The position numbers and the translations under genes were made by a program. A stretch of DNA of 13,417 nt, taken from assembly GCA_031556475.1 (NCBI GenBank), contig JAVBSY010000126.1, positions 1-13,417 of the forward strand. Reading direction: 5' to 3'. Each line of letters opens with the position of its first letter. The first letter of the stretch is position 1. Below the pieces are notes generated by a model, which was not told the origin of the DNA, searched no databases, and saw only the letters and a program-made list of their open reading frames with translations. The DNA is from Azoarcus sp031556475. GTDB lineage: Bacteria > Pseudomonadota > Gammaproteobacteria > Burkholderiales > Rhodocyclaceae. Positions 1 through 6,776 of this stretch are shown here, piece after piece.

Positions 1-820
1 GCACGCGCTGCGGCGCTATCGCGACCGTGTGGAACTCGACCCGCAGCGGCTTGCCGAAATCGAAAACCGTATTGCGGCGGTGATGGATGTGGCGCGCAAA
101 TACCGCGCTGCGCCGGAAGACCTTCCCACGCTGTTGGCCGATTGGCGCTCGCGTTTCGATGAATTGGCCGCACGCGCCGATCCGGCCCGGCTTGCCGCTG
201 CCGAAGCCGAAGCACGTGCCGCCTATGAGGCCGCCGCGGGCAAGCTTACCGCCGTGCGCCGGCCGGCGGCGGAAGAACTGGCGCGGGAAATCACCACTGC
301 CATGCAAACCCTGGCGATGGAAGGCGGGCGTTTCGAGGTGGCCCTGGAAGGCTGCGAGCCGTCGGTTCATGGCGCCGAGACCGTCGAATTTCGCGTCTCC
401 GGCAACGCGGGGCAGCCGCCGCGTGGGCTGGCCCGGGTCGCTTCCGGTGGCGAACTGTCGCGTATCGGACTGGCGATCCAGGTCATGACCAGCCGCGACT
501 CGGCTACGCCGACGCTGGTGTTCGACGAAGTCGACGTCGGTATCGGCGGGCGGGTTGCCGAAATCGTCGGGCAGCTATTGGCGCGCCTGGGGCGCGAACG
601 ACAGGTGTTGTGCGTTACCCACCTGCCTCAGGTTGCCGCGTGCGCCGATTGGCAGTGGCGTATCGCCAAGGCGGAGCGGGGCGGTGAAACGCTGAGCGAG
701 GTGACGGCGCTGGATGACGGCGCGCGCGTCGAGGAAATCGCCCGCATGCTCGGCGGCGTCAACATCACCGACACAACCCGCCGGCATGCGGCGGAAATGC
801 TTGGGCAGCGCGGCGGATAG
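1..820 (+). CDS. recN: DNA repair protein RecN, C-terminal part (5' end outside window)
   Basis: RecN is an SMC-like ATPase that acts in the cytoplasm at DNA double-strand breaks and helps recombinational repair. The reading frame is open from base 2 to the TAG at 818-820, giving about 272 residues; full RecN is about 550, so the N-terminal Walker A half lies upstream of the window. The visible part begins in the coiled-coil arm (charged, Ala/Arg/Glu-rich, roughly bases 30-300). It continues into the C-terminal ATPase lobe with the ABC signature ASGGELSR (about 440-465), the Walker B segment LVFDEVDVGIGG (about 514-550) and the switch histidine in CVTHLPQVAACAD (about 610-648). All ATPase motifs expected in this half are intact. 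A GTG at 29 is an internal codon, not the start. No convincing terminator follows the stop codon. Identification is firm. Confidence 0.96.
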   Translation, partial: HALRRYRDRVELDPQRLAEIENRIAAVMDVARKYRAAPEDLPTLLADWRSRFDELAARADPARLAAAEAEARAAYEAAAGKLTAVRRPAAEELAREITTAMQTLAMEGGRFEVALEGCEPSVHGAETVEFRVSGNAGQPPRGLARVASGGELSRIGLAIQVMTSRDSATPTLVFDEVDVGIGGRVAEIVGQLLARLGRERQVLCVTHLPQVAACADWQWRIAKAERGGETLSEVTALDDGARVEEIARMLGGVNITDTTRRHAAEMLGQRGG

Positions 821-1077
821 CGGAGCAGGGTGACGTCGAGAGGGCACGGTTTACCGAAGTCCCTGTACCCACTGCAAAAGAAGCATGCCTCGAATATTCG
901 ATACCGGATTTTGGCGGCCTCGGCTTTCAGGCTGATTTTGTTCCGCAAGATCGCGGTTTTCCCATCTTTTTCCCCTATTTTCAATATCCGGATTTTCAAG
1001 TCCGGCTTATACCGTTTTCGTTATATATAAGCTAACATAGCGATCATGGTTATTTGAATGGGTTCCAGATTTATTGG

Positions 1078-1093
1078 CTTGATTCATATCAAG
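1078..1093. promoter_or_regulatory. FNR/Anr-type regulator binding site
   Basis: The sequence CTTGATTCATATCAAG is a perfect dyad containing TTGAT-N4-ATCAA, the exact consensus for FNR/Anr oxygen-sensing regulators. It is centred at 1085.5. A TATTTT at 1114-1119 could serve as a -10 element, which would put the transcription start near 1126 and the box near -40.5, close to the class II activator position at -41.5. The next gene downstream on the plus strand is the TonB receptor at 1295, leaving a leader of about 170 bases. The match is seen directly; regulation by an FNR-family protein (FNR, Anr or Dnr) is inferred. Confidence 0.75.
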
Positions 1094-1224
1094 TTTGTTC
1101 CGAGTTATACCTGTATTTTTTTTCAACTTCTACATTTAAAGCGTGTAGTTGGTGTGCTTCGCTCATCCATGAGTTTTGTCGCGCCAAATGTTTTATGAAA
1201 CTCAAATGCGATGGCATATTTTTT

Positions 1225-1253
1225 TTGTAAGTCGCAATATATTAATTTATATC
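1225..1253 (+). promoter_or_regulatory. Candidate sigma70-type promoter for the receptor operon
   Basis: TTGTAA (1225-1230) and TATATC (1248-1253) match the -35 and -10 consensus at four of six positions each, with an optimal 17-base spacer, 42 bases ahead of the receptor ATG. In an AT-rich stretch such matches arise easily by chance, so this is an alternative or additional start to the FNR-linked promoter. Confidence 0.3.
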
Positions 1254-1294
1254 ACGATCTGAAGTGGTTCATAGAGTCAGGGAGAAAGTGTCTC

Positions 1295-3373
1295 ATGAAG
1301 CAAATTGGCCGGAAGCGTAGGCTGTCAGTCTTGCTGGCATCCCTTTTTTCTTTGCCTGCCGTGGCGGACGATACAGCCGGAACGTCGAAACAGAATTCCG
1401 AGAATGTCTTTACGCTGGGTCAAATAACGGTCACGGCCAAGCAGCCGGATGCCAGTTCTGTCGGTACGACAACGCTGGACAAGGAGGATCTCTGGGATTT
1501 CAGCCGGGATGGGGTTCTGGATGCCTTGGATCTGATTCCCGGGGTGGCCACGACGACAGGTTCCGGTAACCGCAATGAAGCCGTGATCAGTGTGCGCGGT
1601 TTCGACCGGGGGCAGGTGCCGTTGTTGATGGATGGCATACGGCTTTATCTGCCGGCGGATAACCGCATCGATTTCGATCGTCTACTGACTCCCGACTTGT
1701 CGGAAATCCAGGTCTCGAAAGGCTATGTCTCGGTGCTGAACGGGCCGGACGGCATGGGTGGGGCCATCAACCTCGTGACGCGCAAGCCCGTCAAGGCCCT
1801 GGAAAGCGAGATACGTATCACCGGCAACTTTGGCGAGGGTGGCCAGTACAACGGCAATACCCTGTACGCGAATCTCGGTACTCGCCAGCAGGACTATTAT
1901 CTGCAGGCCAGCGCCGAGCAACGGGATATGGATCACTGGCGCCTGTCCAAGGACTTCAAGCCGACCGTTGCGGAAGACGGTGGAAATCGGGATCACACCG
2001 ACAAAAAGGATTGGCGGATCAACCTGAAAGCGGGATTCACGCCGAACGCGACCGACGAGTATTCCCTGAATTACGTGAAGCAGGAAGGAGAAAAGCACGG
2101 TATCGGCGCCGTGACGGGCGCTTCCGCGATCAGCGCCTGGGATTGGCCCGAGTGGGATACCTCGAGCGTGTATTGGCTGTCGCACACTCAGCTCGATGAC
2201 AAGAGCTATATCAACACGAAAGCCTACTATAACACGTTCACCAATACGCTCGTGGCTTATACCAATCCCACGCTGACGGTACAGAACTTCACGAGTTACT
2301 ACGACGACAGCGCTCAGGGCCTGAGTGTGGAAGTCGGAACGGATCATCTGCCGCAGCAGACGCTGAAAACAGCCTTTCATTACCGTCGCGACGATCACAC
2401 GGAATGGCAATACCTGCGCGCGGCGACCGCGACGACACCCGCGAATTTCACCGAGCCAAAGCAGGATGTCGTTGAGGACATCTATTCCATCGCGCTCGAG
2501 GATACCTGGCACGTCACGCCGGAGTTCGACCTCGTCGCGGGATTGAGCCGGGATGCGCGCCACTCTCGAAAGGCGGAGGATTTCGGCAGCATCGACGGCA
2601 AGAGCGCTGCGGTATTGTTCGATTACCCGACAACCGACAGTTATGCGACGAATTACCAGGGTGCGGCGATTTACAATTACAGCAAGAGCGGAAAGGTCCA
2701 TTTTTCCGCATCGGATCGCACGCGGTTTCCGACGATATTCGAGCGCTACAGTTCGCGCTTCGGCGGTGCGGTTTCGAATCCGGGACTCCAGCCCGAGCGC
2801 GCGCTCAATCTCGAGATCGGCATCGCGGATCGCTTGTCTCCATGGCTGTATGGCGAAGTGGCGCTATTCCACAGCCGCATCAAGGATGCGATCCAGTCGG
2901 TGTCCGTCGTCTATAACGGCGCCAATTACTCGCAGAACCAGAATGTCGGCAAGGCAACGTTCAAGGGCGTGGAATTCAGCCTCACGGCGAATCTTCTCAA
3001 TAACCTGGATGTCGGCGGGAATTACAGCTACATCGACACGGATGTAGACAATCCCAACGATCCGTCGGCGCGTCTTACGACAACGCCCAGGAACAAGGCG
3101 TTTCTATACGCCAAATGGAGTCCTTCGGAAACGTTCAGGTTCATTCCGAACATCGAATACGCCGGCCCCCGGTGGTCGAGCAAGTCGGTCGGTACCGGAT
3201 ACGTCAAGACCGGCGAATACACCCTGGTGAATTTCAAGGTGGAATACAAGATCCATCGCGATTGGGATATCTCGCTGGCCGCGCGAAATCTGCTCGATGA
3301 AAACTATGAGCTGGTCGACGGTTATCCGCAGGAAGGCCGTAATTTCATGCTCACGCTACGCTTCCAGATGTAA
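1295..3373 (+). CDS. TonB-dependent outer-membrane receptor
   Basis: This is a 692-residue TonB-dependent receptor that should import a scarce, bulky substrate (typically a metal chelate, haem or cobalamin) across the outer membrane using TonB/ExbBD energy. The ATG at 1295 is preferred over one 28 codons upstream because GGAG lies at 1281-1284 and the protein then begins with a good signal peptide (positive residues 6-9, hydrophobic core, cleavage after AVA at about residue 24). A TonB-box-like ITVTA follows in the mature N-terminus. The plug domain (about 45-150) shows LDALDLIPGV, ISVRGFDRGQVPLLMDGI, LSEIQVSKGYVSVLNGP and GGAINLVTRKP. The rest is a 22-strand-type barrel rich in alternating aromatic residues. 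The final strand ends in LTLRFQM, with methionine rather than the usual terminal aromatic residue. It leads an operon: its TAA overlaps the ribosome-binding site of the next gene. The substrate cannot be told from the sequence. Confidence 0.93.
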   Translation: MKQIGRKRRLSVLLASLFSLPAVADDTAGTSKQNSENVFTLGQITVTAKQPDASSVGTTTLDKEDLWDFSRDGVLDALDLIPGVATTTGSGNRNEAVISVRGFDRGQVPLLMDGIRLYLPADNRIDFDRLLTPDLSEIQVSKGYVSVLNGPDGMGGAINLVTRKPVKALESEIRITGNFGEGGQYNGNTLYANLGTRQQDYYLQASAEQRDMDHWRLSKDFKPTVAEDGGNRDHTDKKDWRINLKAGFTPNATDEYSLNYVKQEGEKHGIGAVTGASAISAWDWPEWDTSSVYWLSHTQLDDKSYINTKAYYNTFTNTLVAYTNPTLTVQNFTSYYDDSAQGLSVEVGTDHLPQQTLKTAFHYRRDDHTEWQYLRAATATTPANFTEPKQDVVEDIYSIALEDTWHVTPEFDLVAGLSRDARHSRKAEDFGSIDGKSAAVLFDYPTTDSYATNYQGAAIYNYSKSGKVHFSASDRTRFPTIFERYSSRFGGAVSNPGLQPERALNLEIGIADRLSPWLYGEVALFHSRIKDAIQSVSVVYNGANYSQNQNVGKATFKGVEFSLTANLLNNLDVGGNYSYIDTDVDNPNDPSARLTTTPRNKAFLYAKWSPSETFRFIPNIEYAGPRWSSKSVGTGYVKTGEYTLVNFKVEYKIHRDWDISLAARNLLDENYELVDGYPQEGRNFMLTLRFQM

Positions 3374-3383
3374 GGGGTCAGTC

Positions 3384-4691
3384 ATGTCATTGCCCGTTCA
3401 GCCGCGTGTGTTCTCGCGCCGGCGATTCATTCAAGCGCTCGGCTTTCTTTCGCTCACGGGGGGCATGGGATTCGCGCACGCCGCCCCTCGCCGGGATGTC
3501 GTGGTGGTCACGAGCTATCCCGATGAACTGGTGTCGCGTTTCGAGGCGGCCTTCGAAAAGGCAAACCCGGCATGGCGCCTGCGCGTCATATGGCGTGCCG
3601 GGCACGACGCCATGCCTACGTTGCGTCAGCCGGGACCGGAGGGCGTCGATGTCTATTGGTCTCCATCGCCGAGAAATTTCGCCCAGCTCAAGGCCGGCAA
3701 TCTGCTGCAGAAACTCGACATCGACCGTACCGGTTTGCCAGGACGTCTCGGCAACACGCAGATCGATGATGCAGATGGTTACTACGCGGCATTCGAGATC
3801 GCCGGCTACGGATTCGCCGTCAATCCGGCCTATTTGAAAGAGCACGGCCTACCGGAGCCGCAGGACTGGATCGATCTTGCCGACCCGCGCTACGCGGGGC
3901 ATCTTTCGCTGCCGAATCCAGCCCGGGTCGGATTTGCCTCGGTCATCCCCGACATTCCACTGCAGGCGTACGGTTGGGAAAAAGGCTGGGCGATGTGGAG
4001 TGCCGCCGTCGCCAATGCGACGCTCGCAAACCGAGGCGGTACCTTCGTGGCCGACGAAGCTTCCGGCCGGCGCGGCATCGGCGTTTCCATCGATTTTTTC
4101 GTTGCCGGCTCTATTGCCAAGGGTGCGCCGTTGCGGTTCGTTTATCCGAAGCATGGCGGCGTCAACCCTGCCCACGTCGGCATTCTTGCGGGAAGCCGGA
4201 ATCCTGAAGGCGCGCGTGCCTTTGCTTCGTTTGTGCTCTCCGAAGCGGGGCAGCGTTTGCTGATCCATCCCGACATCCGCCGCTTGCCGGTTCGTCCCGG
4301 TGTTTATCCGGGCATCGGCTCGGATTATTTCGACCCGTTCGCCGCGGCCGCCGCGGGGGGATTCGCATACGACGGCAAGCGCGGCCTCAAGCGTCTGCCA
4401 GTGATTGCGGCCTTGTTCGATACCGTGCTCGCGCAGCGGCAGGAGAAATTGGCGGAGCTATGGCCCAAGGCGCGGCGGCTCGAGGGCAAGCGCGCGGAAG
4501 AGGCTGTGCGACTGCTTTCGAGCGTACCGGTCAGCGAAGCGCAGGCGGATCAGGCCGATTGGCAGCGCATTTTTGCCAGCCGCGACGATGACAAGCAAGC
4601 GGAAAGCAAGGCCGCCCTCCTGGAACGTGAATGGGCAGACGAAACTGATGCGCGCCTGGCGCGCGTCGAGAAACTCCTGGAACAATCATGA
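3384..4691 (+). CDS. Tat-exported periplasmic substrate-binding protein, FbpA/AfuA-like
   Basis: This 435-residue protein resembles the COG1840 class of solute-binding proteins (ferric iron, 2-aminoethylphosphonate and related ligands). The ATG at 3384 follows AAGGGG (3372-3377) at ideal spacing and exposes a twin-arginine signal, SRRRFIQ (residues 11-17), with likely cleavage after AHA (about 33); Tat export suggests folding in the cytoplasm. Family features include VVVTSYPDELVSRFEAAFEK near the mature N-terminus, GYGFAVNPAYL, and FVYPKHGGVNPAHVGILAGSRNPEGARAF in the second lobe. The place where iron-binding relatives carry adjacent tyrosines reads IDFF here (Phe238-Phe239), so classic ferric coordination is doubtful. 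After about residue 340 there is a charged, helix-prone tail of about 90 residues beyond the usual length. No permease or ATPase gene adjoins it. Its TGA overlaps the next start (ATGA, 4688-4691). The ligand is unknown. Confidence 0.85.
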   Translation: MSLPVQPRVFSRRRFIQALGFLSLTGGMGFAHAAPRRDVVVVTSYPDELVSRFEAAFEKANPAWRLRVIWRAGHDAMPTLRQPGPEGVDVYWSPSPRNFAQLKAGNLLQKLDIDRTGLPGRLGNTQIDDADGYYAAFEIAGYGFAVNPAYLKEHGLPEPQDWIDLADPRYAGHLSLPNPARVGFASVIPDIPLQAYGWEKGWAMWSAAVANATLANRGGTFVADEASGRRGIGVSIDFFVAGSIAKGAPLRFVYPKHGGVNPAHVGILAGSRNPEGARAFASFVLSEAGQRLLIHPDIRRLPVRPGVYPGIGSDYFDPFAAAAAGGFAYDGKRGLKRLPVIAALFDTVLAQRQEKLAELWPKARRLEGKRAEEAVRLLSSVPVSEAQADQADWQRIFASRDDDKQAESKAALLEREWADETDARLARVEKLLEQS

Positions 4692-6013
4692 AACGACGGT
4701 ATTTGTTGTCACTGGCATTCATGGCCGCGTCGGGTGCGGTGGCGGCGGAGGCCATCTTCGCTGAATCCTTTACGCGGCCGATGGCGAACCTGAACGATGC
4801 CGAACGCGAACAGTTCATCCGTGGCCGCGGCCTGATTCGCCAAAGCTGGGTGGTTGCGCCTTCGAAGGATGAGGATATCGACGGCCTGGGACCGCTCTAT
4901 AACCGTCTGGCCTGTATTTCGTGCCATCCGCGCAACGGACGCGGAAAAGCGCCTGACGACGCGGACGAGCGCATGCTTTCCATGCTTGTACGCCTTTCCG
5001 TGCCCGGCGAGGATGCGCATGGCGGTCCCAAACCGCATCCGGCCTACGGCGGGCAATTGAATGAGGAAGGCATTTCTGGCGTTCCCGGGGAAGGGCGCGC
5101 CTTCATCCAATGGCAGGAAGTCGAAAAATTCGTTTTGCCGGGGGGAGAAAAGGTGTCGTTGCGGCGCCCGGAGATCGAATTCCGGGAGTTGGCATACGGC
5201 ACGCTGGACGATGCGCTGACCTCGCCGCGCGTTGGCCAGCAGATGGTCGGCATGGGTTATCTCGATGCCGTCTCGGCCGCGACGCTCGAGAGCATGGCAA
5301 ACGAGAAGAAGCCCGATGGCGTCAAGGGGCGTGTCAACCACGTCTGGAACCCGGAGACGCAGCGCACGGAAGTCGGGCGATTTGGCTATAAGGCCAATAT
5401 GCCGACATTGCGGGTACAGATCGCGGGTGCCTATGTCGGCGATCATGGATTGACCTCTCCCATTTTCCCCGACGAAAACTGTACCCCGGCGCAGGAAGCG
5501 TGCAGCAAGGCGCCAAACGGCGGCACACCGGAAATCTCCGCAAAGCAGATTGACGAAACGGAGTTCTATCTCGCGCATCTGGAAGTGCCCGCGCGGCGTA
5601 ATGCCAACGATCAGGAGGTGTTGCGCGGCGAAGCCGGATTTGCCCAGATCGGTTGCATCGCCTGTCACCGGCCGGTGTTGGAAACGGGCGGCCATGCGCG
5701 ATTTTCCCGTCTGTCGAAACGGAAGATCCAGCCTTACACGGACCTCCTGATTCACGACATGGGCGAAGGGCTGTCCGACGGCCGACCCGATTTTCAGGCA
5801 AACGGCCAGGAATGGCGCACGCCGCCGCTGTGGGGGATCGGCCTGACCGAGGCGGTCAGCGAGTCACACTCCTATCTTCACGATGGCCGTGCGCGTAACC
5901 TGACCGAGGCCATTTTGTGGCACGGCGGCGAAGCGAAAAACGCACGTGACCGCTTCATGGGATTGTCTGAAAAAGAGCGAAAGGCGTTGCTGGCTTTCTT
6001 GAACTCGCTGTAA
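4688..6013 (+). CDS. Di-haem c-type cytochrome, DUF1111/DHOR putative peroxidase family
   Basis: This 441-residue secreted protein matches the di-haem oxidoreductase (DUF1111) family, thought to be periplasmic and related to di-haem peroxidases; the reaction is not established for most members. A signal peptide (MKRR, hydrophobic stretch, cleavage near residue 20) precedes the first haem site CISCH (Cys76, Cys79, His80, followed by PRNGRGK). The family segments PHPAYGGQLNEEGISGV, LAYGTLDDALTSPRVGQQM, GRFGYKANMPTLRVQ and LEVPARRN follow. The second haem site is CIACH (Cys323, Cys326, His327). The C-terminal block IQPYTDLLIHDMGEGLSDG ... EWRTPPLWGIGLT ... LHDGRARNLTEAILWHGGEA is very characteristic. 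Cysteines in ENCTPAQEACS probably form a disulfide. Its ATG overlaps the preceding stop (ATGA), so translation is coupled to the binding protein. The haem domains fit the FNR-type box upstream, since related peroxidases are often induced at low oxygen. The physiological substrate is unknown. Confidence 0.93.
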   Translation: MKRRYLLSLAFMAASGAVAAEAIFAESFTRPMANLNDAEREQFIRGRGLIRQSWVVAPSKDEDIDGLGPLYNRLACISCHPRNGRGKAPDDADERMLSMLVRLSVPGEDAHGGPKPHPAYGGQLNEEGISGVPGEGRAFIQWQEVEKFVLPGGEKVSLRRPEIEFRELAYGTLDDALTSPRVGQQMVGMGYLDAVSAATLESMANEKKPDGVKGRVNHVWNPETQRTEVGRFGYKANMPTLRVQIAGAYVGDHGLTSPIFPDENCTPAQEACSKAPNGGTPEISAKQIDETEFYLAHLEVPARRNANDQEVLRGEAGFAQIGCIACHRPVLETGGHARFSRLSKRKIQPYTDLLIHDMGEGLSDGRPDFQANGQEWRTPPLWGIGLTEAVSESHSYLHDGRARNLTEAILWHGGEAKNARDRFMGLSEKERKALLAFLNSL

Positions 6014-6061
6014 TCCCGTTTGGCGTCTATCCGCAAAAACGGAGCGGGGCTGCGATACGCT

Positions 6062-6110
6062 GGGCGACGCGACGCAATGGCTGCCTGCGTGTGCGTCGGG
6101 AGAATCGCCC
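6062..6110. repeat. Nested inverted repeats between convergent genes
   Basis: GGGCGA (6062-6067) pairs with TCGCCC (6105-6110). Inside it CGACGCA (6070-6076) pairs with TGCGTCG (6092-6098), giving a strong composite hairpin in either strand. It lies between the di-haem cytochrome gene and fur, which converge here. There is no T-run on either side, so it is not a standard intrinsic terminator; it may end transcripts with Rho or protect 3' ends. The rest of 6014-6203 shows nothing else I can support. Confidence 0.45.
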
Positions 6111-6190
6111 GTATGCCCGGCGGTTGGCGAGCATCAGTGGGCAAACCAAAGGCGGCAGGAGCAGCCGACTCCAGAATGCCGGAGCGGGCC

Positions 6191-6215
6191 GGCGGGCGCG
6201 AAATCAGTGCCCGCC
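6191..6215. repeat. GC-rich hairpin at the fur 3' end
   Basis: GGCGGGC (6191-6197) and GCCCGCC (6209-6215) form a perfect 7-base stem with an 11-base loop spanning the fur stop codon (complement of 6204-6206). No T-tract follows in the fur direction, so a role in termination or mRNA stability is only possible. Confidence 0.35.
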
Positions 6216-6641
6216 GCTACGGTTCGGGCAGTCCTTGCGCAGGCAATCGGCGTAGAGATAGAGCGCGTGTTCCTTGACGACGAAGCCGCGTTCGGCGGCA
6301 ATGTCGTTTTGGCGTTTTTCGATCTCGGCATCGAAAAATTCCTCCACCTTGCCGCACTGCAGGCACACCAGGTGGTCGTGGTGACCGCCCTTGTTGAGTT
6401 CGAATACCGCTTTGCCGGATTCGAAATAGTGGCGTTCAAGGATGCCCGCGTGCTCGAACTGGGTCAGGACGCGATAGACGGTCGCCAGGCCGATGTCCAT
6501 GCCTTCGTTCATCAGCAGGCGGAAAACGTCTTCCGCGGTGAGGTGGCGCTGGTCCGATGTCTGGAACAGATCCAGAATCTTCAGGCGCGGATACGTTGCC
6601 TTGAGGCCGATATTTTTTAAGTTTTTGGAATTTTCGGACAT
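6204..6641 (-). CDS. fur: Ferric uptake regulator Fur
   Basis: Fur is a cytoplasmic, dimeric metal-sensing repressor that binds operators of iron-uptake and related genes when loaded with ferrous iron. The 145-residue protein has the expected length. The N-terminal winged helix is visible (GLKATYPRLKILDLF, LTAEDVFRLLMNEG, recognition-helix region IGLATVYRVLTQFEHAGIL). The regulatory and metal-binding residues follow: His33 region, the HHDH cluster (His87, His88, Asp89, His90), CLQC (Cys93, Cys96) and CLRKDC (Cys133, Cys138), typical of Fur with a structural zinc site. The ATG at 6641 has only a weak ribosome-binding site. It diverges from bamE and converges with the di-haem cytochrome gene. 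This neighbourhood (fur next to bamE-dapB) is common in betaproteobacteria, so closeness to the receptor operon need not mean that Fur controls it. Confidence 0.97.
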   Translation of the reverse strand: MSENSKNLKNIGLKATYPRLKILDLFQTSDQRHLTAEDVFRLLMNEGMDIGLATVYRVLTQFEHAGILERHYFESGKAVFELNKGGHHDHLVCLQCGKVEEFFDAEIEKRQNDIAAERGFVVKEHALYLYADCLRKDCPNRSGGH

Positions 6642-6686
6642 GGTCGTTCGCCGGATACCGATGCAATGGTTGGAGAAAGCGTGATC

Positions 6687-6701
6687 CGGACAAACTGTCC
6701 G
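6687..6701. promoter_or_regulatory. Dyad in the fur/bamE divergent promoter region
   Basis: CGGACAAACTGTCCG is a perfect inverted repeat with 6-base arms and a 3-base centre. It lies over the -35 region of the predicted bamE promoter and just downstream of the predicted fur start, a position suited to a regulator acting on both genes. It does not resemble a Fur box. The regulator is unknown; it might also be a small hairpin at the fur mRNA 5' end. Confidence 0.45.
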
Positions 6702-6709
6702 ACCCCGCT

Positions 6710-6738
6710 ATGGTATATTTTTTGCCCTTTACTGAGAA
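6710..6738 (-). promoter_or_regulatory. Candidate fur promoter
   Basis: On the minus strand TTCTCA (complement of 6733-6738) and TACCAT (complement of 6710-6715) match the -35 and -10 boxes at four of six positions each, with a 17-base spacer. The start would fall near 6703, so the 6687-6701 dyad would lie at the very beginning of the fur transcript. Confidence 0.35.
6711..6719 (+). promoter_or_regulatory. Candidate extended -10 promoter for bamE-dapB
   Basis: TGGTATATT contains the extended -10 motif TGN followed by TATATT (five of six matches to TATAAT). No good -35 box is present at 17 bases, which fits an extended -10 promoter. The start would be near 6726, about 50 bases before the bamE ATG. 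Confidence 0.4.
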
Positions 6739-6776
6739 CCTCGTGCCGATACTCGGCGCTCCAACCGGTTTTGTCC

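Larger units (their letters stand above)
821..1294. other. AT-rich non-coding region between recN and the receptor operon
   Basis: These 474 bases contain no supportable gene. The stretch from about 890 to 1260 is visibly richer in A and T than the flanking genes, with runs such as TATATATAA (1022-1030) and T8 (1117-1124). It holds a perfect FNR-type dyad (1078-1093) and candidate -10/-35 elements. It also has a short repeat of CCGGATTTT (904-912 and 988-996), the second copy followed by a TCCGG that could form a small hairpin (988-1005). A weak ORF (830-1030) has no recognisable domain and was not accepted. The low GC could reflect a promoter-dense region or sequence that arrived with the downstream operon. 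Confidence 0.7.

Noticed and set aside
943..960. Small hairpin CCGC/GCGG followed by TTTT as a recN terminator
   Set aside because: A 4-base stem with four T is too weak, and it is more than 120 bases past the recN stop.
830..1030. A 66-codon open frame starting with GTG just after recN
   Set aside because: It is rich in Arg, Phe and Ile, has no recognisable domain, crosses the AT-rich regulatory region and has only a loosely placed GGAG ahead of it. It looks like chance.
1041..1055. Possible Fur box (CGATCATGGTTATTT) upstream of the TonB receptor
   Set aside because: Only about 9 of 14 informative positions match the 7-1-7 Fur consensus, and the matches are expected in AT-rich DNA. The nearby fur gene is there because of conserved synteny, so it adds little support.
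1211..1294. N-terminal extension of the TonB receptor from the ATG at 1211
   Set aside because: It would bury the signal peptide behind 28 residues and overlaps candidate promoter elements; the ATG at 1295 has GGAG and a clean signal peptide.
1682..2701. Long open frame on the minus strand opposite the receptor gene
   Set aside because: It is a shadow of a GC-rich coding region; the plus-strand protein is clearly a TonB receptor. The same holds for long antisense frames at 4709-5755, 6940-8166, 8234-9565, 10604-11908 and 11874-12701.
3297..3383. N-terminal extension of the binding protein from 3297 inside the receptor gene
   Set aside because: The extension is a frame shadow of the receptor gene; AAGGGG and the Tat signal both point to ATG 3384.
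4688..6013. Assignment as MauG/CcpA-type cytochrome c peroxidase
   Set aside because: The PAYGGQL, EWRTPPLWGIG and LHDGRA...ILWHGGEA blocks are those of DUF1111/DHOR, not of the classic bacterial peroxidase or MauG families.
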